Numbered from the stretch's first letter, positions 19,102 through 29,047 are shown. The stretch is DNA of 64,000 bases from Paludibacteraceae bacterium (GCA_017630395.1 JAGBVI010000001.1:62001-126000); one strand, 5' to 3'. Made by a program: numbers and translations. The notes: generated from the sequence alone by a model not told the origin.

Positions 19102-19608
19102 ATGTATAAGGACTTTACAGATAAAGTATATATTTTAGAAGGACCTGATGGTTCTGGAAAGACTACATTGGGTCAGAAACTCGCTGATGTTCATGGATGT
19201 GAGTATGTTCATCTCACTTATTATAAGGATGAAGAGATGATGCGGACACAGTTTTATGATGTAATCAGACGAATTAATACACAGAAGAAAGGCTTCGTAG
19301 TAGACCGTTTCATTCTTTCTAACATCATTTACGGTATTGTATTCCATAACTGTAAGTTTGTAGATGGATGGAAGATGTTCCTTGACGCTCTCTGTCGTGA
19401 TTGGTTGAAGGGTAAGGAGATTGTTATTTGTCTCCCTGCTGATAAGCAAGCCTATCTTGAACACTTTAAGAAGATGACAGAGGAACGTGAGGAAATGTAT
19501 TGCTCAGTAGAAGACATGAGTAAGATTTATGATTTGTACGAAGTTTTTTATGAAATGCTTTCCCACAACAAAGATATTAATGTGAGTAGATACGATTGGA
19601 TGAAATAA
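19102..19608 (+). CDS. Thymidylate/deoxynucleotide kinase-like protein (168 aa)
   Basis: The Walker A motif is complete (ILEGPDGSGKTTLGQKLA), followed by VVDRFILSNIIYG, the DR-(Y/F)-x-x-S motif of thymidylate and deoxynucleoside kinases, and a lid-like EEREEMY segment. It probably phosphorylates a deoxynucleotide for phage DNA synthesis; which base is unclear. It leads a rightward operon with a membrane protein, thioredoxin and GroEL. Confidence 0.7.
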   Translation: MYKDFTDKVYILEGPDGSGKTTLGQKLADVHGCEYVHLTYYKDEEMMRTQFYDVIRRINTQKKGFVVDRFILSNIIYGIVFHNCKFVDGWKMFLDALCRDWLKGKEIVICLPADKQAYLEHFKKMTEEREEMYCSVEDMSKIYDLYEVFYEMLSHNKDINVSRYDWMK

Positions 19609-19611
19609 ATT

Positions 19612-19980
19612 ATGATGACAGATTTTCAACAAAGGCAATTTATAGCTGAAATAGTAGGAAAGGCTATCGATTCAGGAAAAATTAAAATTGAACCTCCACC
19701 TGCTCCTCCAATAATTCAGGAAGTAAAAGAACCTGAACCTCCAACTTATGAGGGCGGTCGTGTGACAATTTTTGACCTTTTAACTTGTATAATGTTTACA
19801 CTCAATCTCTTAGGTGTAACAAACATTCATTGGTTATTAGTATTTCTTCCATTTGTATTCCCTTATGTTGCATTTTATGGTATACTTGGTGGAGTAATGC
19901 TTTGGAACAAATTTAAAAACAGAAAGAATAAAGATAATGGAATTACAGAACGAACAGAAAGCAAAAGTAAAACTAATTGA
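19612..19980 (+). CDS. Small membrane protein (122 aa)
   Basis: The N-terminal 50 residues are soluble with a Pro/Glu-rich linker (IEPPPAPPII). They are followed by two hydrophobic helices (about 53-70 and 74-98: IHWLLVFLPFVFPYVAFYGI) and a basic then polar tail. The last 44 nt overlap the thioredoxin gene. Function unknown. Confidence 0.55.
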   Translation: MMTDFQQRQFIAEIVGKAIDSGKIKIEPPPAPPIIQEVKEPEPPTYEGGRVTIFDLLTCIMFTLNLLGVTNIHWLLVFLPFVFPYVAFYGILGGVMLWNKFKNRKNKDNGITERTESKSKTN

Positions 19981-20245
19981 GGTAGGCGGTTCAACTTGTG
20001 GTGTTTGTAAAATGCTACAACCTATGGTGGACAAGGTAATTACTATGTTCAACAAGGATGAGTTGGAATATGAATATGTATACGGAGATACTGATGAAGG
20101 TAAAGCAATCATGGAGGAGAACTCCATTGGTGCAATAAGTAAAGTACCTACTTTTATATTCATCGTGGATGGTGAAGAAAAGGAGAGATTTGACGGAGGT
20201 ATTACACTCACTGGTCTTCGTGATAAGATTAAGAATTATCTATAA
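19937..20245 (+). CDS. Thioredoxin-like protein (102 aa)
   Basis: Thioredoxin fold with active site STCGVCKMLQPMVD (CxxC = CGVC, residues 21-24) and the cis-proline motif KVPTFIFIVDGEE. The C-terminal helix is LTGLRDKIKNYL. Phage thioredoxin or glutaredoxin homologues usually reduce ribonucleotide reductase; an NrdD is encoded at 62.5 kb in this window, but aerobic RNR is the more usual partner and is not seen here. It ends 3 nt before GroEL. Confidence 0.8.
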   Translation: MELQNEQKAKVKLIEVGGSTCGVCKMLQPMVDKVITMFNKDELEYEYVYGDTDEGKAIMEENSIGAISKVPTFIFIVDGEEKERFDGGITLTGLRDKIKNYL

Positions 20246-20248
20246 TAA

Positions 20249-21913
20249 ATGAAAAAGAGTATTACATTTGGAAGTGAAGCCCTTACTCAGGTAGCTAAGG
20301 GTGTAGAAATTTTGGCAAAGACTGTAGGTTCAACACTTGGACCTGGTGGTCGCAATGTTATCTTTGAGAATCTTGGATTTCCAATGGTAACAAAGGACGG
20401 TGTTACGGTTGCTCGGCAGATTGAGTTGCGTGACAAGATGCAGAACATTGGTGCTCAGATGGTTAAGCAGGTAGCTAACAAGACTTGTGATGATGCAGGT
20501 GATGGTACTACTACATCTACTATCTTGGCTAATGCTATTGTGCAGGAAGGACTTAAAGTTCTCTCCACAGGTGTTAATCCTATTAGTGTGCAGCGTGGTA
20601 TTAACAAGTCTATTGAGGAAGTAATCAAATTCATTGAAGCTGAGATTAAGCAGGATGTTGAAGAAGATGGTGAGAAGATTCGCCAGATTGCAGAAGTTTC
20701 TGCTAACTGGGACACTGAGCTTGGACATGTTGTCGCTGATGCTATTATTGAGGTAGGTCTTGATGGTGGTATTCGTCTCGCAGAGGACAGAGGTTATGAA
20801 ACGAAGTATACCATTGTAGATGGTTTGCAGTTTGACCGTGGTTATGTAGCAGCACAGTTTGTGAATAATCAGGCTAAACAGCTCATTGAGATGGACAATC
20901 CTTATGTTCTCTTTTACAGTGGTTCTTTGAAAGATACTGAGGCATTGCTTCCACTTCTCAAGGAAGCAAAGCGTGAAAAGGCTAATCTCTTCATTATTGC
21001 TGATGAGTATGACGCTGATGTAATGCAACAGTTGGTTCTTTCCAAAATGCGTAGTGGTGTTTCCGTTTGTGCTATCAAAGCTCCTCACTACAAGGATATG
21101 CGCTATGACTCAATGATTGACATTAGTATTCTTATGGGTGGTACATTCATTGACCCTTATGGTGAGAATCCTATCGCTCTTGAGGATGTGCGTCTCCGTC
21201 ATTGTGGTCGCTGTGATAAGGTAATCTGCTCTCTTTATAAGACATCATTCAGTGGTTTTGGTAACATTGCTGACGCTGAAAAGAAGAAGGAATGGAAGGA
21301 AAGACTTGAAGCAAGAATTGCTGACATTAAGGACTTGGCTACTGATGACGAAGCTGAGAAGCTCCCAAGAGAGAATGCCAAGTTGCGTTTGAAGCAGATT
21401 AATGCAAAGGCTGCTATCATTTCCCTTGGTGCTTCTTCTGAGGTAGAGTATCAGGAGAAACTTGACCGTGCCGATGATGCTCTCCGTGCAGTTCGTTGTG
21501 CTATGACTGAGGGTATTGTTCCTGGTGCAGGTTATTCTTATCTCAAAGCCACTAAGTGTAAGGGTCTTACATCACTTCTCAAATCTACTGATGATGGTGA
21601 GAAAGTAGGAGCAAAGATTGTACAGAAAGCCTTGACAGTTCCTTTTAAGAAGTTGCTTAGCAATGCAGGGATGGAGGATGAAGTTGGTGGTATTATGGAC
21701 AAGGTAATCAATGGTGACAAGGGTTACAATTTGAAGTCCAAGAAGTTAGAGAATCTAATTGAGAGTGGTGTTATTGACCCTTGGCAGGTAACTAAGAGTG
21801 CCTTGAGAAATGCAGGGTCGGTAGCAGGTCTAATCCTTACATCAGAAGCCATTGTGTCAGATGAGGATGAATTGAAGGCAATAGATGTCTCAGAAAAATT
21901 ACCAACTTTGTAA
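20249..21913 (+). CDS. groEL: Phage GroEL-type chaperonin (554 aa)
   Basis: Full-length group I chaperonin. It has GSTLGPGGRNVI, the ATPase motif CDDAGDGTTTSTILANAI, an apical domain with DGLQFDRGYVAAQFV, and a C-terminal PGAGYSYLKA block. There is no GGM repeat tail. The protein presumably folds large virion or recoded proteins. It may work with the GroES-like protein at 3848 or with the host lid. Codon use and a 3-nt gap from thioredoxin show it belongs to this operon. Chaperonins are known in some jumbo phages (EL, OBP). Confidence 0.93.
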   Translation: MKKSITFGSEALTQVAKGVEILAKTVGSTLGPGGRNVIFENLGFPMVTKDGVTVARQIELRDKMQNIGAQMVKQVANKTCDDAGDGTTTSTILANAIVQEGLKVLSTGVNPISVQRGINKSIEEVIKFIEAEIKQDVEEDGEKIRQIAEVSANWDTELGHVVADAIIEVGLDGGIRLAEDRGYETKYTIVDGLQFDRGYVAAQFVNNQAKQLIEMDNPYVLFYSGSLKDTEALLPLLKEAKREKANLFIIADEYDADVMQQLVLSKMRSGVSVCAIKAPHYKDMRYDSMIDISILMGGTFIDPYGENPIALEDVRLRHCGRCDKVICSLYKTSFSGFGNIADAEKKKEWKERLEARIADIKDLATDDEAEKLPRENAKLRLKQINAKAAIISLGASSEVEYQEKLDRADDALRAVRCAMTEGIVPGAGYSYLKATKCKGLTSLLKSTDDGEKVGAKIVQKALTVPFKKLLSNAGMEDEVGGIMDKVINGDKGYNLKSKKLENLIESGVIDPWQVTKSALRNAGSVAGLILTSEAIVSDEDELKAIDVSEKLPTL

Positions 21914-21921
21914 AAAAGTTC

Positions 21922-21950
21922 TTGACTAAATGACAATAATCGTGTATAAT
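21922..21950 (+). promoter_or_regulatory. sigma70-like promoter with inverted repeat over the -10
   Basis: TTGACT, 17-nt spacer, TATAAT. The segment CGTGTATAATGT (21941-21952) is repeated inverted at 21967-21978 just before the start codon, a 12-bp perfect match that includes the -10. Confidence 0.7.
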
Positions 21951-21982
21951 GTCCCTGCAACAACAAACATTATACACGATAT

Positions 21983-22330
21983 ATGATTAACAGCATTACG
22001 CTTGAGAAGGTTAATGAGTGGGATAACCTCGTTGATGTAGATAACACAGGAGAGGATATTCAGGCTCTTGAATCTTATTTCCTTAATGAAGATGGAGAAA
22101 GTTGTTGGGTTGATGAAGCAGTAAAGGTGTGCTTCAATGCCTATGACTACGATAACAATCACGATTTCGATACTCTCCGTTCTACTCTTTCCGAAGTTGG
22201 TGTTGAATTGACTGACGGTGGTTATGAAACCGAGCAGGGTGATTTTGACGGAGATTTGAACACTTCTTGGGGAACTACAAAATGTTGTTATGGTCGTATG
22301 TATTCTATCATTATTCCCTTCATTAAATAA
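21983..22330 (+). CDS. Hypothetical acidic protein (115 aa)
   Basis: No family recognised; rich in Asp, Glu and Tyr with two cysteines near the end (TTKCCYG). It is the first gene after the promoter and is followed 11 nt later by a lipoprotein gene. Confidence 0.5.
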   Translation: MINSITLEKVNEWDNLVDVDNTGEDIQALESYFLNEDGESCWVDEAVKVCFNAYDYDNNHDFDTLRSTLSEVGVELTDGGYETEQGDFDGDLNTSWGTTKCCYGRMYSIIIPFIK

Positions 22331-22341
22331 ATTTTAAGGTC

Positions 22342-22788
22342 ATGAAAAACTTATTCATTACTATGTTGGCATCAGTCGCCCTATTGAATTCTTGCATTGT
22401 TCCCAGTGGATATGTAGAGAATGATACAGGTTTTGAAGTGGACACCGAGACAACTGCATTGATTATTGCTAGTGGTCTTTTGGATAAAGATGCTTCTTAC
22501 GAGGACGAACTTGTAAGGATTTCTGACATGTTGGCTAATATGTCTTTTGATAGTGTAGTAACGGTGGAGGAATTGCGTAAGGCATGTCAAGATGCAATTA
22601 TGCAATATAGCACTCCCAAGCGTAGGACGAAGGTACTGGTAGCCTTTGAAGTATTGTTTGGTTACTATGCAAACGCAGCAGGTAAGGAGGGGTATCTTAC
22701 CGCTGATTCGGCTGCTGCTATTGACGGTATTGCTCGTGGAATTGGACGCGCGGTTGAATACCATTGGCTCGTTGAGAGTGGCAAATAA
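22342..22788 (+). CDS. Phage-encoded lipoprotein (148 aa)
   Basis: The N-terminus has a short basic start and hydrophobic core ending in the lipobox LLNSC (MKNLFITMLASVALLNSC), so Cys18 is probably lipidated. The mature part is acidic then helical. Phage lipoproteins of this size commonly block superinfection at the envelope or help lysis (spanin-like), but no specific family is recognised. A Shine-Dalgarno TTAAGG lies upstream. Confidence 0.65.
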   Translation: MKNLFITMLASVALLNSCIVPSGYVENDTGFEVDTETTALIIASGLLDKDASYEDELVRISDMLANMSFDSVVTVEELRKACQDAIMQYSTPKRRTKVLVAFEVLFGYYANAAGKEGYLTADSAAAIDGIARGIGRAVEYHWLVESGK

Positions 22789-22811
22789 TACTATAATTTC
22801 CATTTCGAATC

Positions 22812-22843
22812 TTGAGGGTAGGGTAATTCCTACCCTCTTTTTT
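22812..22843 (+). terminator. Rho-independent terminator
   Basis: GAGGGTAGG / CCTACCCTC stem with a TTTTTTT tail, ending the rightward lipoprotein unit. Confidence 0.85.
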
Positions 22844-22854
22844 ATAAAAAAATT

Positions 22855-22886
22855 AAAAGCGTAACCTACCCCTAGGTTACGCTTTC
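22855..22886 (-). terminator. Rho-independent terminator for the leftward tail genes
   Basis: AAAGCGTAACCTA / TAGGTTACGCTTT, a 13-bp stem just past the sheath stop codon. Confidence 0.75.
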
Positions 22887-22913
22887 AAAGAATGTAAAGT
22901 ATAGCTAAGGATA

Positions 22914-25900
22914 TTAGCCTTCTGATGCTGCAATCTCTTCCGTATACTTATTGGCAACAAATTCTACAACGATGTTTTCGGCTGTGCGTGTAGGAGCAGC
23001 AGCAATACGAATTGCCAAGTCACCATTATTGATTACCTCTGGGGTATTGATTGTGGTATCACAAGTAAGTGTATAAGCATATACACCACCACTATTCTTA
23101 ATACCTTCAAGGAATGGGTCAATGTCGTTGAAGATTTGGAGACGAGTGAATGAGTTGTTAGGTTCAAAGAGGTAGAAACGAAGAAGTTGTTTTACCTTTT
23201 TCTGCATATACAAGAATGTACGTCTGCAAGTATTCTGGTCAAATGCAGTTGCAGCCTTACTCATTGTTCTGATACCCCAGATTGTTACACCGTAGTTAGG
23301 AATCTTAGGTACGGAGTTAATACAAATCTTGTAAAGGTCTGTACGCTGAGAAACATTAGGGCTGATAGCATAATCAAGAACACCGTTGATAACACCTCTA
23401 CGAAGACCAGCAGCAGCGTACCAAGGTCCGTATACTGTATCAGTTGCACACATATTTGCAGCAATATAACCAGAAATAGGAATCCAAATCTTCTTGGCAC
23501 TATGCTTATCAAGAATCTTAACCCACTGAGCGTAAGTTGACATGTAAGATGAAACAATATTGTCAAATGTGTGCTTAATTGGGTAATAAATTGAAGTTGG
23601 GAAGGAGTGATTTACTGATTCACCTAATTCGTAAGATGTTCCTTCCATCTTCTTACCGAAAAGAGTTGTAATCTTGGTATCTTTGCCTTTAATGAGAATG
23701 CCTCTTGGAATATCTGATATGTAGAAGCAGTCACCGCGACCACCATTCTGATAAGAGTTGGCAAATTGAAGGAAAACATTTTGAACTGCATTGTAATTTT
23801 CCTTAACATTCTGTCCCAAATCAGAAACTGTGTTTCTTCCAGTTCTAAGGTCTTCAAGACCTTTAAGAACGACAGCATCATCAAAAGAGCCAGCAGCAGT
23901 TGTTTCGCCATTTTCATCCAAATCACCCTTAGCATTGATGTAAACCGTTCCGAGTCCACTTTCAAGAACAAGGTCAATGTCAGGATACATTTCATCATTT
24001 TCAACCAAACTAAGTGCTCTTTCAAGTTTAGCTGGAACTTCACCAATAGACTTACTAGTGCTATCGGCACCGTCGTATGCACCGAAAGGAAGCAATGAGT
24101 TAAGAGGTTGGAATCTACCATATTCATCAGTAATGGAAGCTTTATCATTTGATGCGACTGAATATCCCTTGAAGTGCTTTTTGATAAATGTAGGTGTTAC
24201 ACCCGCAGCAGCAACTTCATTTTCCCATTCTTTGATGTTTGAGATTGCAAGCGTGGCAAACTGTATCGCATCAACTGGTGCAGAAGATGATGATGGTACT
24301 TCTGTAATTACATGACGAAGATATCTCTTCTCACTTCGTTCGAGGTTTGAGAGCAATTTATTACCAAAGATACGAATCTTGGCATAAGGTTCACCGTCAC
24401 CATTAGTTTTGTCATGTGAAGAAATGTTTGTATTCACCATGATTGTAAGGTTATTGGAATCAGTTACTATATCCTCAGCAAAGTAAGATACTGGTTTAGT
24501 TGAAGATTGGGCAGACTTCATACGAGACTTACCAATTGACCAGTTGTACTTTTCTTTAAGTGAGCAGTTCAACTTAACAACATCCGAATCCTCAGATGTA
24601 ATTGACATCTTAAAGAGTCCCAAAGAAATTGTATCATCATATGCACGACCAGAAATATCATTTGCGGTAATATCTCTTGCAAGAATCTTAGAGATAGAAC
24701 CGTTTGAATTATCTGCGAGCTTACAAGATAATCTGCTTGGATGCAACGGATTATAATCGCAACTACTACTAATAGTGTCTCTTAAACCTACATTTAAGTC
24801 TTCTACTGCATCGTATGTATAAGTCGTAGTCTTTACACTATCCACTGCGTTGAATACAAATTCATCATCTGTTGAAGTGATGTAGGAGTTATCAGTAAGA
24901 CCGATGTAGAAACCTTCAAACTTATTATTGATGATTGTGCGGGCGGTATTTAATACGATAAATGCTGCGCGACCAATAGCGTCAAAATGTCCGAATTTTC
25001 CTGAATTGGCTTCCGTATTTGATTCCTTGTTTTTATCTTGTGCATTAATGGAAGTGTTGAGACCTCCGAATACAAAAGGTTCATTTTCCCATTTGAGACT
25101 TTCCCCAGTAAGAATGCGATAGTATTCATTGAGTGAAACCTGATATGTTACAGGGGAACCAACGATATAAGTAATATCTTTTTCAATTCCATAACCTGTG
25201 TAATCATCTGCAATCACGTGCGAATGAACCAAGCTGAAATCTATGAGATTTTCTTCTGTTGATTCTGTAAGACCTGCGATTACAAAACCAGCAATGTCTT
25301 CCGCAGTAACTTGGTCGTATCTAAATTTAAGATACATTGAACCGACTACCAATCCATTTTTTGAACTATTTGAATTATCTTTCTCTTCGAACTTAATGTT
25401 ATATGAAAGGTGTAAGAAGGTTGTAGTTTCCTTGGTTTCTTCGTTTACTACGGATTCAGTTGCCATGAAACCTTCTGCTTTGAGTTCAACCCCAGCTTTG
25501 CTTTTCCCGTTCTGAATATAATTAAATCTAATTTCTGGTGCAGTAATTTTACTAGAATCTGTATCAAACTTAGTGAGGTCAACTGTCGTTCCAGCCGCAG
25601 GAATTGTTGAAGTTGTGCCGATTTGTACGATACGAATTGTTTCACAATCAGTTAAATCGTCGTCAAGAGTCAATGTATAAGAATCAAGTTCTGGAATATA
25701 AGGTTCATCATTAACCAAAATATCAGTCCCATCGTCAACATTTACGGAAACCATTTTTGCTACACTGAATGCCTATATTAAGGCATCTTCTTGTTCAGAT
25801 TCAGTAAGAACAAACTGGTCAAAGTTGTAAGAGAACTCCGATGGTGTCGCACCTTCTTTGTCTGAATTTGTATGTTTATCTTCGTTCCAGATGAACCACT

Positions 25901-26288
25901 TCTTTCCTTCATCTTTTGAGTATTTTGTATACTTTTGCTTAACCACTGGAATAGCTGGATAAGCCATCATTGTATACTGATTGGAGATAGTGTCACCTGA
26001 ATCGTCACCATAAGGAAGACGAGTACAGAGAACAGTAGTGCCACCACTTGTATTATCAAGAATAGATTTTACCGTATAATAGAAATATCTTTCTGCCGAA
26101 TTTGAAGGTACACCGTAGATTGTTTCAAAATCAGAGATTGAACCGATTGACATGACTTCATCAACAGGTCCTTGCGCTGCAAAGCCTGGGATGTACACAG
26201 TAGTTCCTGTGCTGGTGTCAAGTCTAAGCGAATTGTCAATCTCACGGATTTCAACTCCTGGTGACCCTAATGTAGATGTTAAAGCCAT
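22914..26288 (-). CDS. Contractile tail sheath protein (1,124 aa), one in-frame TAG
   Basis: The N-terminus (TSTLGSPGVEIREIDNSLR, then TTVYIPGFAAQGPVDEV) is the standard start of myovirus sheath proteins. The C-terminal part has GVTIWGIRTM and RRTFLYMQKKVKQLLRFYLF with FLEGIKNSGGVYAYTLTCD, the conserved gp18 domain IV. TAG 25773-25775 lies between the first 171 and last 946 codons, so the standard code splits it. T4 gp18 is 659 aa; the extra length is probably surface-exposed insertions between residues 200 and 700. A late-type box precedes the ATG. Confidence 0.92.
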
Positions 26289-26290
26289 AG

Positions 26291-26305
26291 TTATTTTTAT
26301 TTATT
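26291..26305 (-). promoter_or_regulatory. Late-type TAAATAAAAA box
   Basis: Minus strand AATAAATAAAAATAA, immediately upstream of the sheath ATG at 26288. Confidence 0.45.
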
Positions 26306-26326
26306 CATTTTGTATCTTTACTTGTT

Positions 26327-26779
26327 TCAGATAATGGGTAATTGTGAACCCATTATGTCCGTCTATTGATTTTGTTTTTCATTATTTCCTGTTATGTTTA
26401 ACCTAATGAAATAATTATTTCCTTTTTGTGTAAGTCTCACATTATCTCCGAATGGCAAAATAGTGTCTCCGTTATCATCTGTTCTAAGATTCATTGTTTG
26501 AAATAATAATTGTAATTCATTAAGGGCGATACCAGTTATTATTTTGTTACCCTTGATGGAATCTTTTTTCATTTGATTAACCAATTTTGCCAAATTTGGA
26601 AATCTTTTTTCATTTTCGGTAGTTTTTTTACCGTTTTGTTTATAAGGCTATGTAATACCTGCAGCTATGTTATCAAGAGACTTACCAGATGCTTTATTAC
26701 CGCCTTGAAGAGTGATACTTGTCAAATCACCAAATGTATTATATTCGTTAAGTATTTTGTTTAATTGAAAAATATTCAT
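26327..26779 (-). CDS. Hypothetical tail-region protein (150 aa), two in-frame TAGs
   Basis: The frame from ATG 26779 crosses a TAG within ITQPYKQNG and another at 26363-26365, ending in TGA 26327-26329. It reads as a small basic protein with a helix-rich N-terminus (MNIFQLNKILNEY) and a beta-rich C-terminus (NVRLTQKGNNYFIRLNI). Not recognised. Its place between the sheath and a tail-tube-like gene suggests a tail or baseplate component. Confidence 0.6.
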
Positions 26780-26781
26780 AA

Positions 26782-27585
26782 TTAATGTAGATATTGAATT
26801 TTATAATCATCAAATACGAAGTTTACGATAGTTTTTTTGAAAGTTCCACCGTCGTTAAATTCGTAATTTTTTGTTATTTCTCCTCTTTTAATAGGAACAC
26901 AGTTATTAAAAATAAACTGTTTTACACATTGCATACCCTATGACCTTTTGTCATATGATGACTATTTGTCATAATTTATGTGACATTGGGCGTATTCTTT
27001 TATTATTATTCTAGCTTTTATTGAGGATGATTTTCCGTCTTCTATCAATCCTCTTTGACCAACAGCAGCAATCCAAGGGTCAAAAAGGATATCTGCTATA
27101 TTCCAATTTGAAATTAAGAAACTTATGTTTAAATTTCTATTTGCTGGTCTTGCCATTGCTATGCTACCAAAATTAAAAAAAGAACCATGTGCCGAAGCTT
27201 GTGAAAAGAAGTTTTCATCATGTGTTACCTCTATTGGTGAGAATGAAACATCCTGTGCCAAAAAAATTTCAGGAAGTCCCGCAAAGTTTGAAAGAAATTT
27301 ATTTGATACACTTCCTGCATTTTGGAGAGCACTTGTATCAACCCCCCATTTTGTTGTTACCTTTGTTTTCCATGTATCGTTTGCTGATATAATTGCATTA
27401 TATAAAGTTCCTAATGTCGTATCGTTCGTAACGCCTATATCATTTCCAAGTGGTTGAATTCCTATACTCACCGTCCAAATGTTATCAGATGGCGGCGCAA
27501 ATTGAAACAACTGCATCATTTCCATGAAGTTGTCAAGTAAATTTATTTTATATGATTCATTTTTCTTATCATTAGCATCTGCCAT
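26782..27585 (-). CDS. Tail-tube / gp54-like baseplate protein (267 aa), two in-frame TAGs
   Basis: Read through TAG 26962-26964 and TAG 26938-26940, the frame ends at TAA 26782-26784. The fold pattern matches tail-tube relatives (T4 gp19/gp54/gp48): an early hydrophobic NIWTVSIGIQPLG strand, a central NLNISFLISNWNIADILFDPWI block ('isi.fl.de.w..y..w..w'), a RIIIKEYA strand and a closing VKQFIFNNCVPIKRGEITKN segment ('..f.n.fP..ig..'). The diagnostic last strand lies after the TAGs, so readthrough is needed for a complete domain. It is upstream of the sheath on the same strand. Confidence 0.65.
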
Positions 27586-27588
27586 ACC

Positions 27589-27599
27589 CCTTTATTTAA
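27589..27599 (-). promoter_or_regulatory. Late-type TAAATAAAG box
   Basis: Minus strand ATTAAATAAAG, 4 nt upstream of ATG 27585. A matching box on the plus strand (27609-27618) serves the divergent gene. Confidence 0.45.
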
Positions 27600-27620
27600 T
27601 TTTCATAATAAATAAATGAA

Positions 27621-28034
27621 ATGGCTATTCAAACTAAAAAGATTTCAGAATTGGGAAGTATTCAAGAGATTACAGATGAAACAACATTCTTGGGTACACA
27701 GGCTAATGTAACTGGTAAGATTTCCTTTAAAACTATTAAGGATGCACTTGCTAAGGATGATACGACAGGTACTGTTATTGCAAATCTTGTAAATGAAGTT
27801 GAAAATGTAAAGCAAAATGTTTCAAATATTGCTTTAACACCTGCTTCTATTTCTAATCCTTGTAATTGTGCTGAGAAGATTGCAGCTCTTGAAGCTAAGG
27901 TTGCAGCTCTTGAAAGTTTTGTACAGGCTCTCCAAAAGGACGGTTATCTCACCCTTAAAGAGATTCAGAGAGCAGCAGCAGCAGCTTGTCCAATTTGTAA
28001 CCACACTCACGAAGAAGAACAATCCGCTGAGTAA
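27621..28034 (+). CDS. Fibre-like coiled-coil protein with Cys pairs (137 aa)
   Basis: The N-terminus (KISELGSIQEITDETTFLGT) is the beta-rich attachment motif found at the start of many phage fibre or decoration proteins. A trimeric-type coiled coil follows (EKIAALEAKVAALESFVQAL) and a Cys-rich end (CNC, then CPICNHTHEE) that could bind zinc. The late box TAAATAAATG lies just upstream and a terminator follows. Confidence 0.6.
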   Translation: MAIQTKKISELGSIQEITDETTFLGTQANVTGKISFKTIKDALAKDDTTGTVIANLVNEVENVKQNVSNIALTPASISNPCNCAEKIAALEAKVAALESFVQALQKDGYLTLKEIQRAAAAACPICNHTHEEEQSAE

Positions 28035-28058
28035 AAAATTCAATAATTGTTTCATCAT

Positions 28059-28088
28059 GGGAGTAACTAAAAAGTTACTCCTTTTTTT
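28059..28088 (+). terminator. Rho-independent terminator
   Basis: GGAGTAACT / AGTTACTCC stem with a TTTTTTT tail. Confidence 0.85.
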
Positions 28089-28097
28089 ATTTTGTGC

Positions 28098-28125
28098 TTG
28101 ACAAAAATCAAAGTGGTGTTAAAAT
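28098..28125 (+). promoter_or_regulatory. sigma70-like promoter
   Basis: TTGACA, about 16 nt, TAAAAT; ATG 28134 follows 8 nt later, so the predicted leader is 0-2 nt. Confidence 0.65.
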
Positions 28126-28133
28126 CTCTGCGT

Positions 28134-28502
28134 ATGGAAGAGAAGATTCTAAAAAGTGGAGACATCACAGACCGTTTCCGATATTGGATGGAGGCAACAT
28201 TTGGACTAGATGTTGGACAGTTCATCCTAGTACAGAATTGGGTAGGTAAACATATCCCTTGTAAATACGATGCTAAAACATGGGGAATCCGTGATGGATA
28301 TTATGGTAATGTTGAAATCACACTTGACAAATGTTTTAAGTGGGAAATTCTTGAAGTAGATAATTACCATTTTCTCCGTTTGTGGTATTATGTAGGAGAT
28401 GAAGGTGTCGCAAATTTTGCGACAACTCAATCTTATTTCATTGAGAAGTGTGTTCGCCTTCCTCGTATTGAACAGTTAGACATGGAAAGGTATGGATTAT
28501 GA
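28134..28502 (+). CDS. Hypothetical protein (122 aa)
   Basis: No family recognised; aromatic-rich alpha/beta protein. I chose ATG 28134 rather than the longer frame because it sits directly after the promoter. ATGA overlap couples it to the next gene. It starts the operon-like run leading into the NAD island. Confidence 0.55.
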   Translation: MEEKILKSGDITDRFRYWMEATFGLDVGQFILVQNWVGKHIPCKYDAKTWGIRDGYYGNVEITLDKCFKWEILEVDNYHFLRLWYYVGDEGVANFATTQSYFIEKCVRLPRIEQLDMERYGL

Positions 28503-28798
28503 ATTATGAAGAATTTAAGAAAGAGATTATAAAGTGCTCTAATGATGAAGAATGTATTATGGCTATTCATCGTAGTGATGAAAACACGAGATTTAATTTT
28601 AGAGCAGATGAACACGCTATGTATTCAGACTTTTGGCATAACCCTATCAATTATGCTGGAGAATTTACTTGGGAAAGGGTTGAAGAATTACTTGAAAAAG
28701 GATTGTGGCAAAATTATCCTCTCGGAAAGAGAACTGTTATGAATGTAGATGGTACAGAATTTGTCATTGAAGTTTATTTTTTAACCGATGTGAACTAA
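28499..28798 (+). CDS. Hypothetical protein (99 aa)
   Basis: Unrecognised; acidic and aromatic, with a C-terminal strand pattern NVDGTEFVIEVYFLTD. It overlaps its neighbour by 4 nt upstream and lies 3 nt from the next gene. Confidence 0.5.
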   Translation: MNYEEFKKEIIKCSNDEECIMAIHRSDENTRFNFRADEHAMYSDFWHNPINYAGEFTWERVEELLEKGLWQNYPLGKRTVMNVDGTEFVIEVYFLTDVN

Positions 28799-28801
28799 AA
28801 A

Positions 28802-29002
28802 ATGGACTATAAGATTGAAATTAAAGACCAATGGTCTTGGGAAGATAAGTTTTCACTTGTTCCTCAAGAGGTAGCTTATTGTGTAAGTGTTTACATTGAT
28901 GGGAAACTTAGTTTTGACCATCCTAACATTTCCTCAATGGAAAGAGCAGGAGCAGTTGCTCTTTATTATGAAACCTTTTTCAAGTATTACAAACAGAAAT
29001 GA
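28802..29002 (+). CDS. Hypothetical protein (66 aa)
   Basis: Unrecognised. It contains YCVSVYIDGKLSFDHPN followed by a helix, which resembles the short strand-turn-strand-helix domain repeated in the proteins at 30892, 32620 and 42551. Confidence 0.5.
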   Translation: MDYKIEIKDQWSWEDKFSLVPQEVAYCVSVYIDGKLSFDHPNISSMERAGAVALYYETFFKYYKQK

Positions 29003-29004
29003 TG

Positions 29005-29022
29005 TCCTATTAAGTAGGACGA
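29005..29022 (+). terminator. Short hairpin, weak terminator candidate
   Basis: GTCCTA / TAGGAC stem with no long T-run, just before the nicotinamidase promoter. Confidence 0.3.
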
Positions 29023-29026
29023 AGTA

Positions 29027-29041
29027 GAACTAACATATAAT
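29027..29041 (+). promoter_or_regulatory. GAAC-N5-TATAAT promoter
   Basis: GAACTAACATATAAT, then 6 nt, then ATG 29048 of the nicotinamidase-ACP gene; predicted leaderless. Confidence 0.7.
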
Positions 29042-29047
29042 ATAAAC

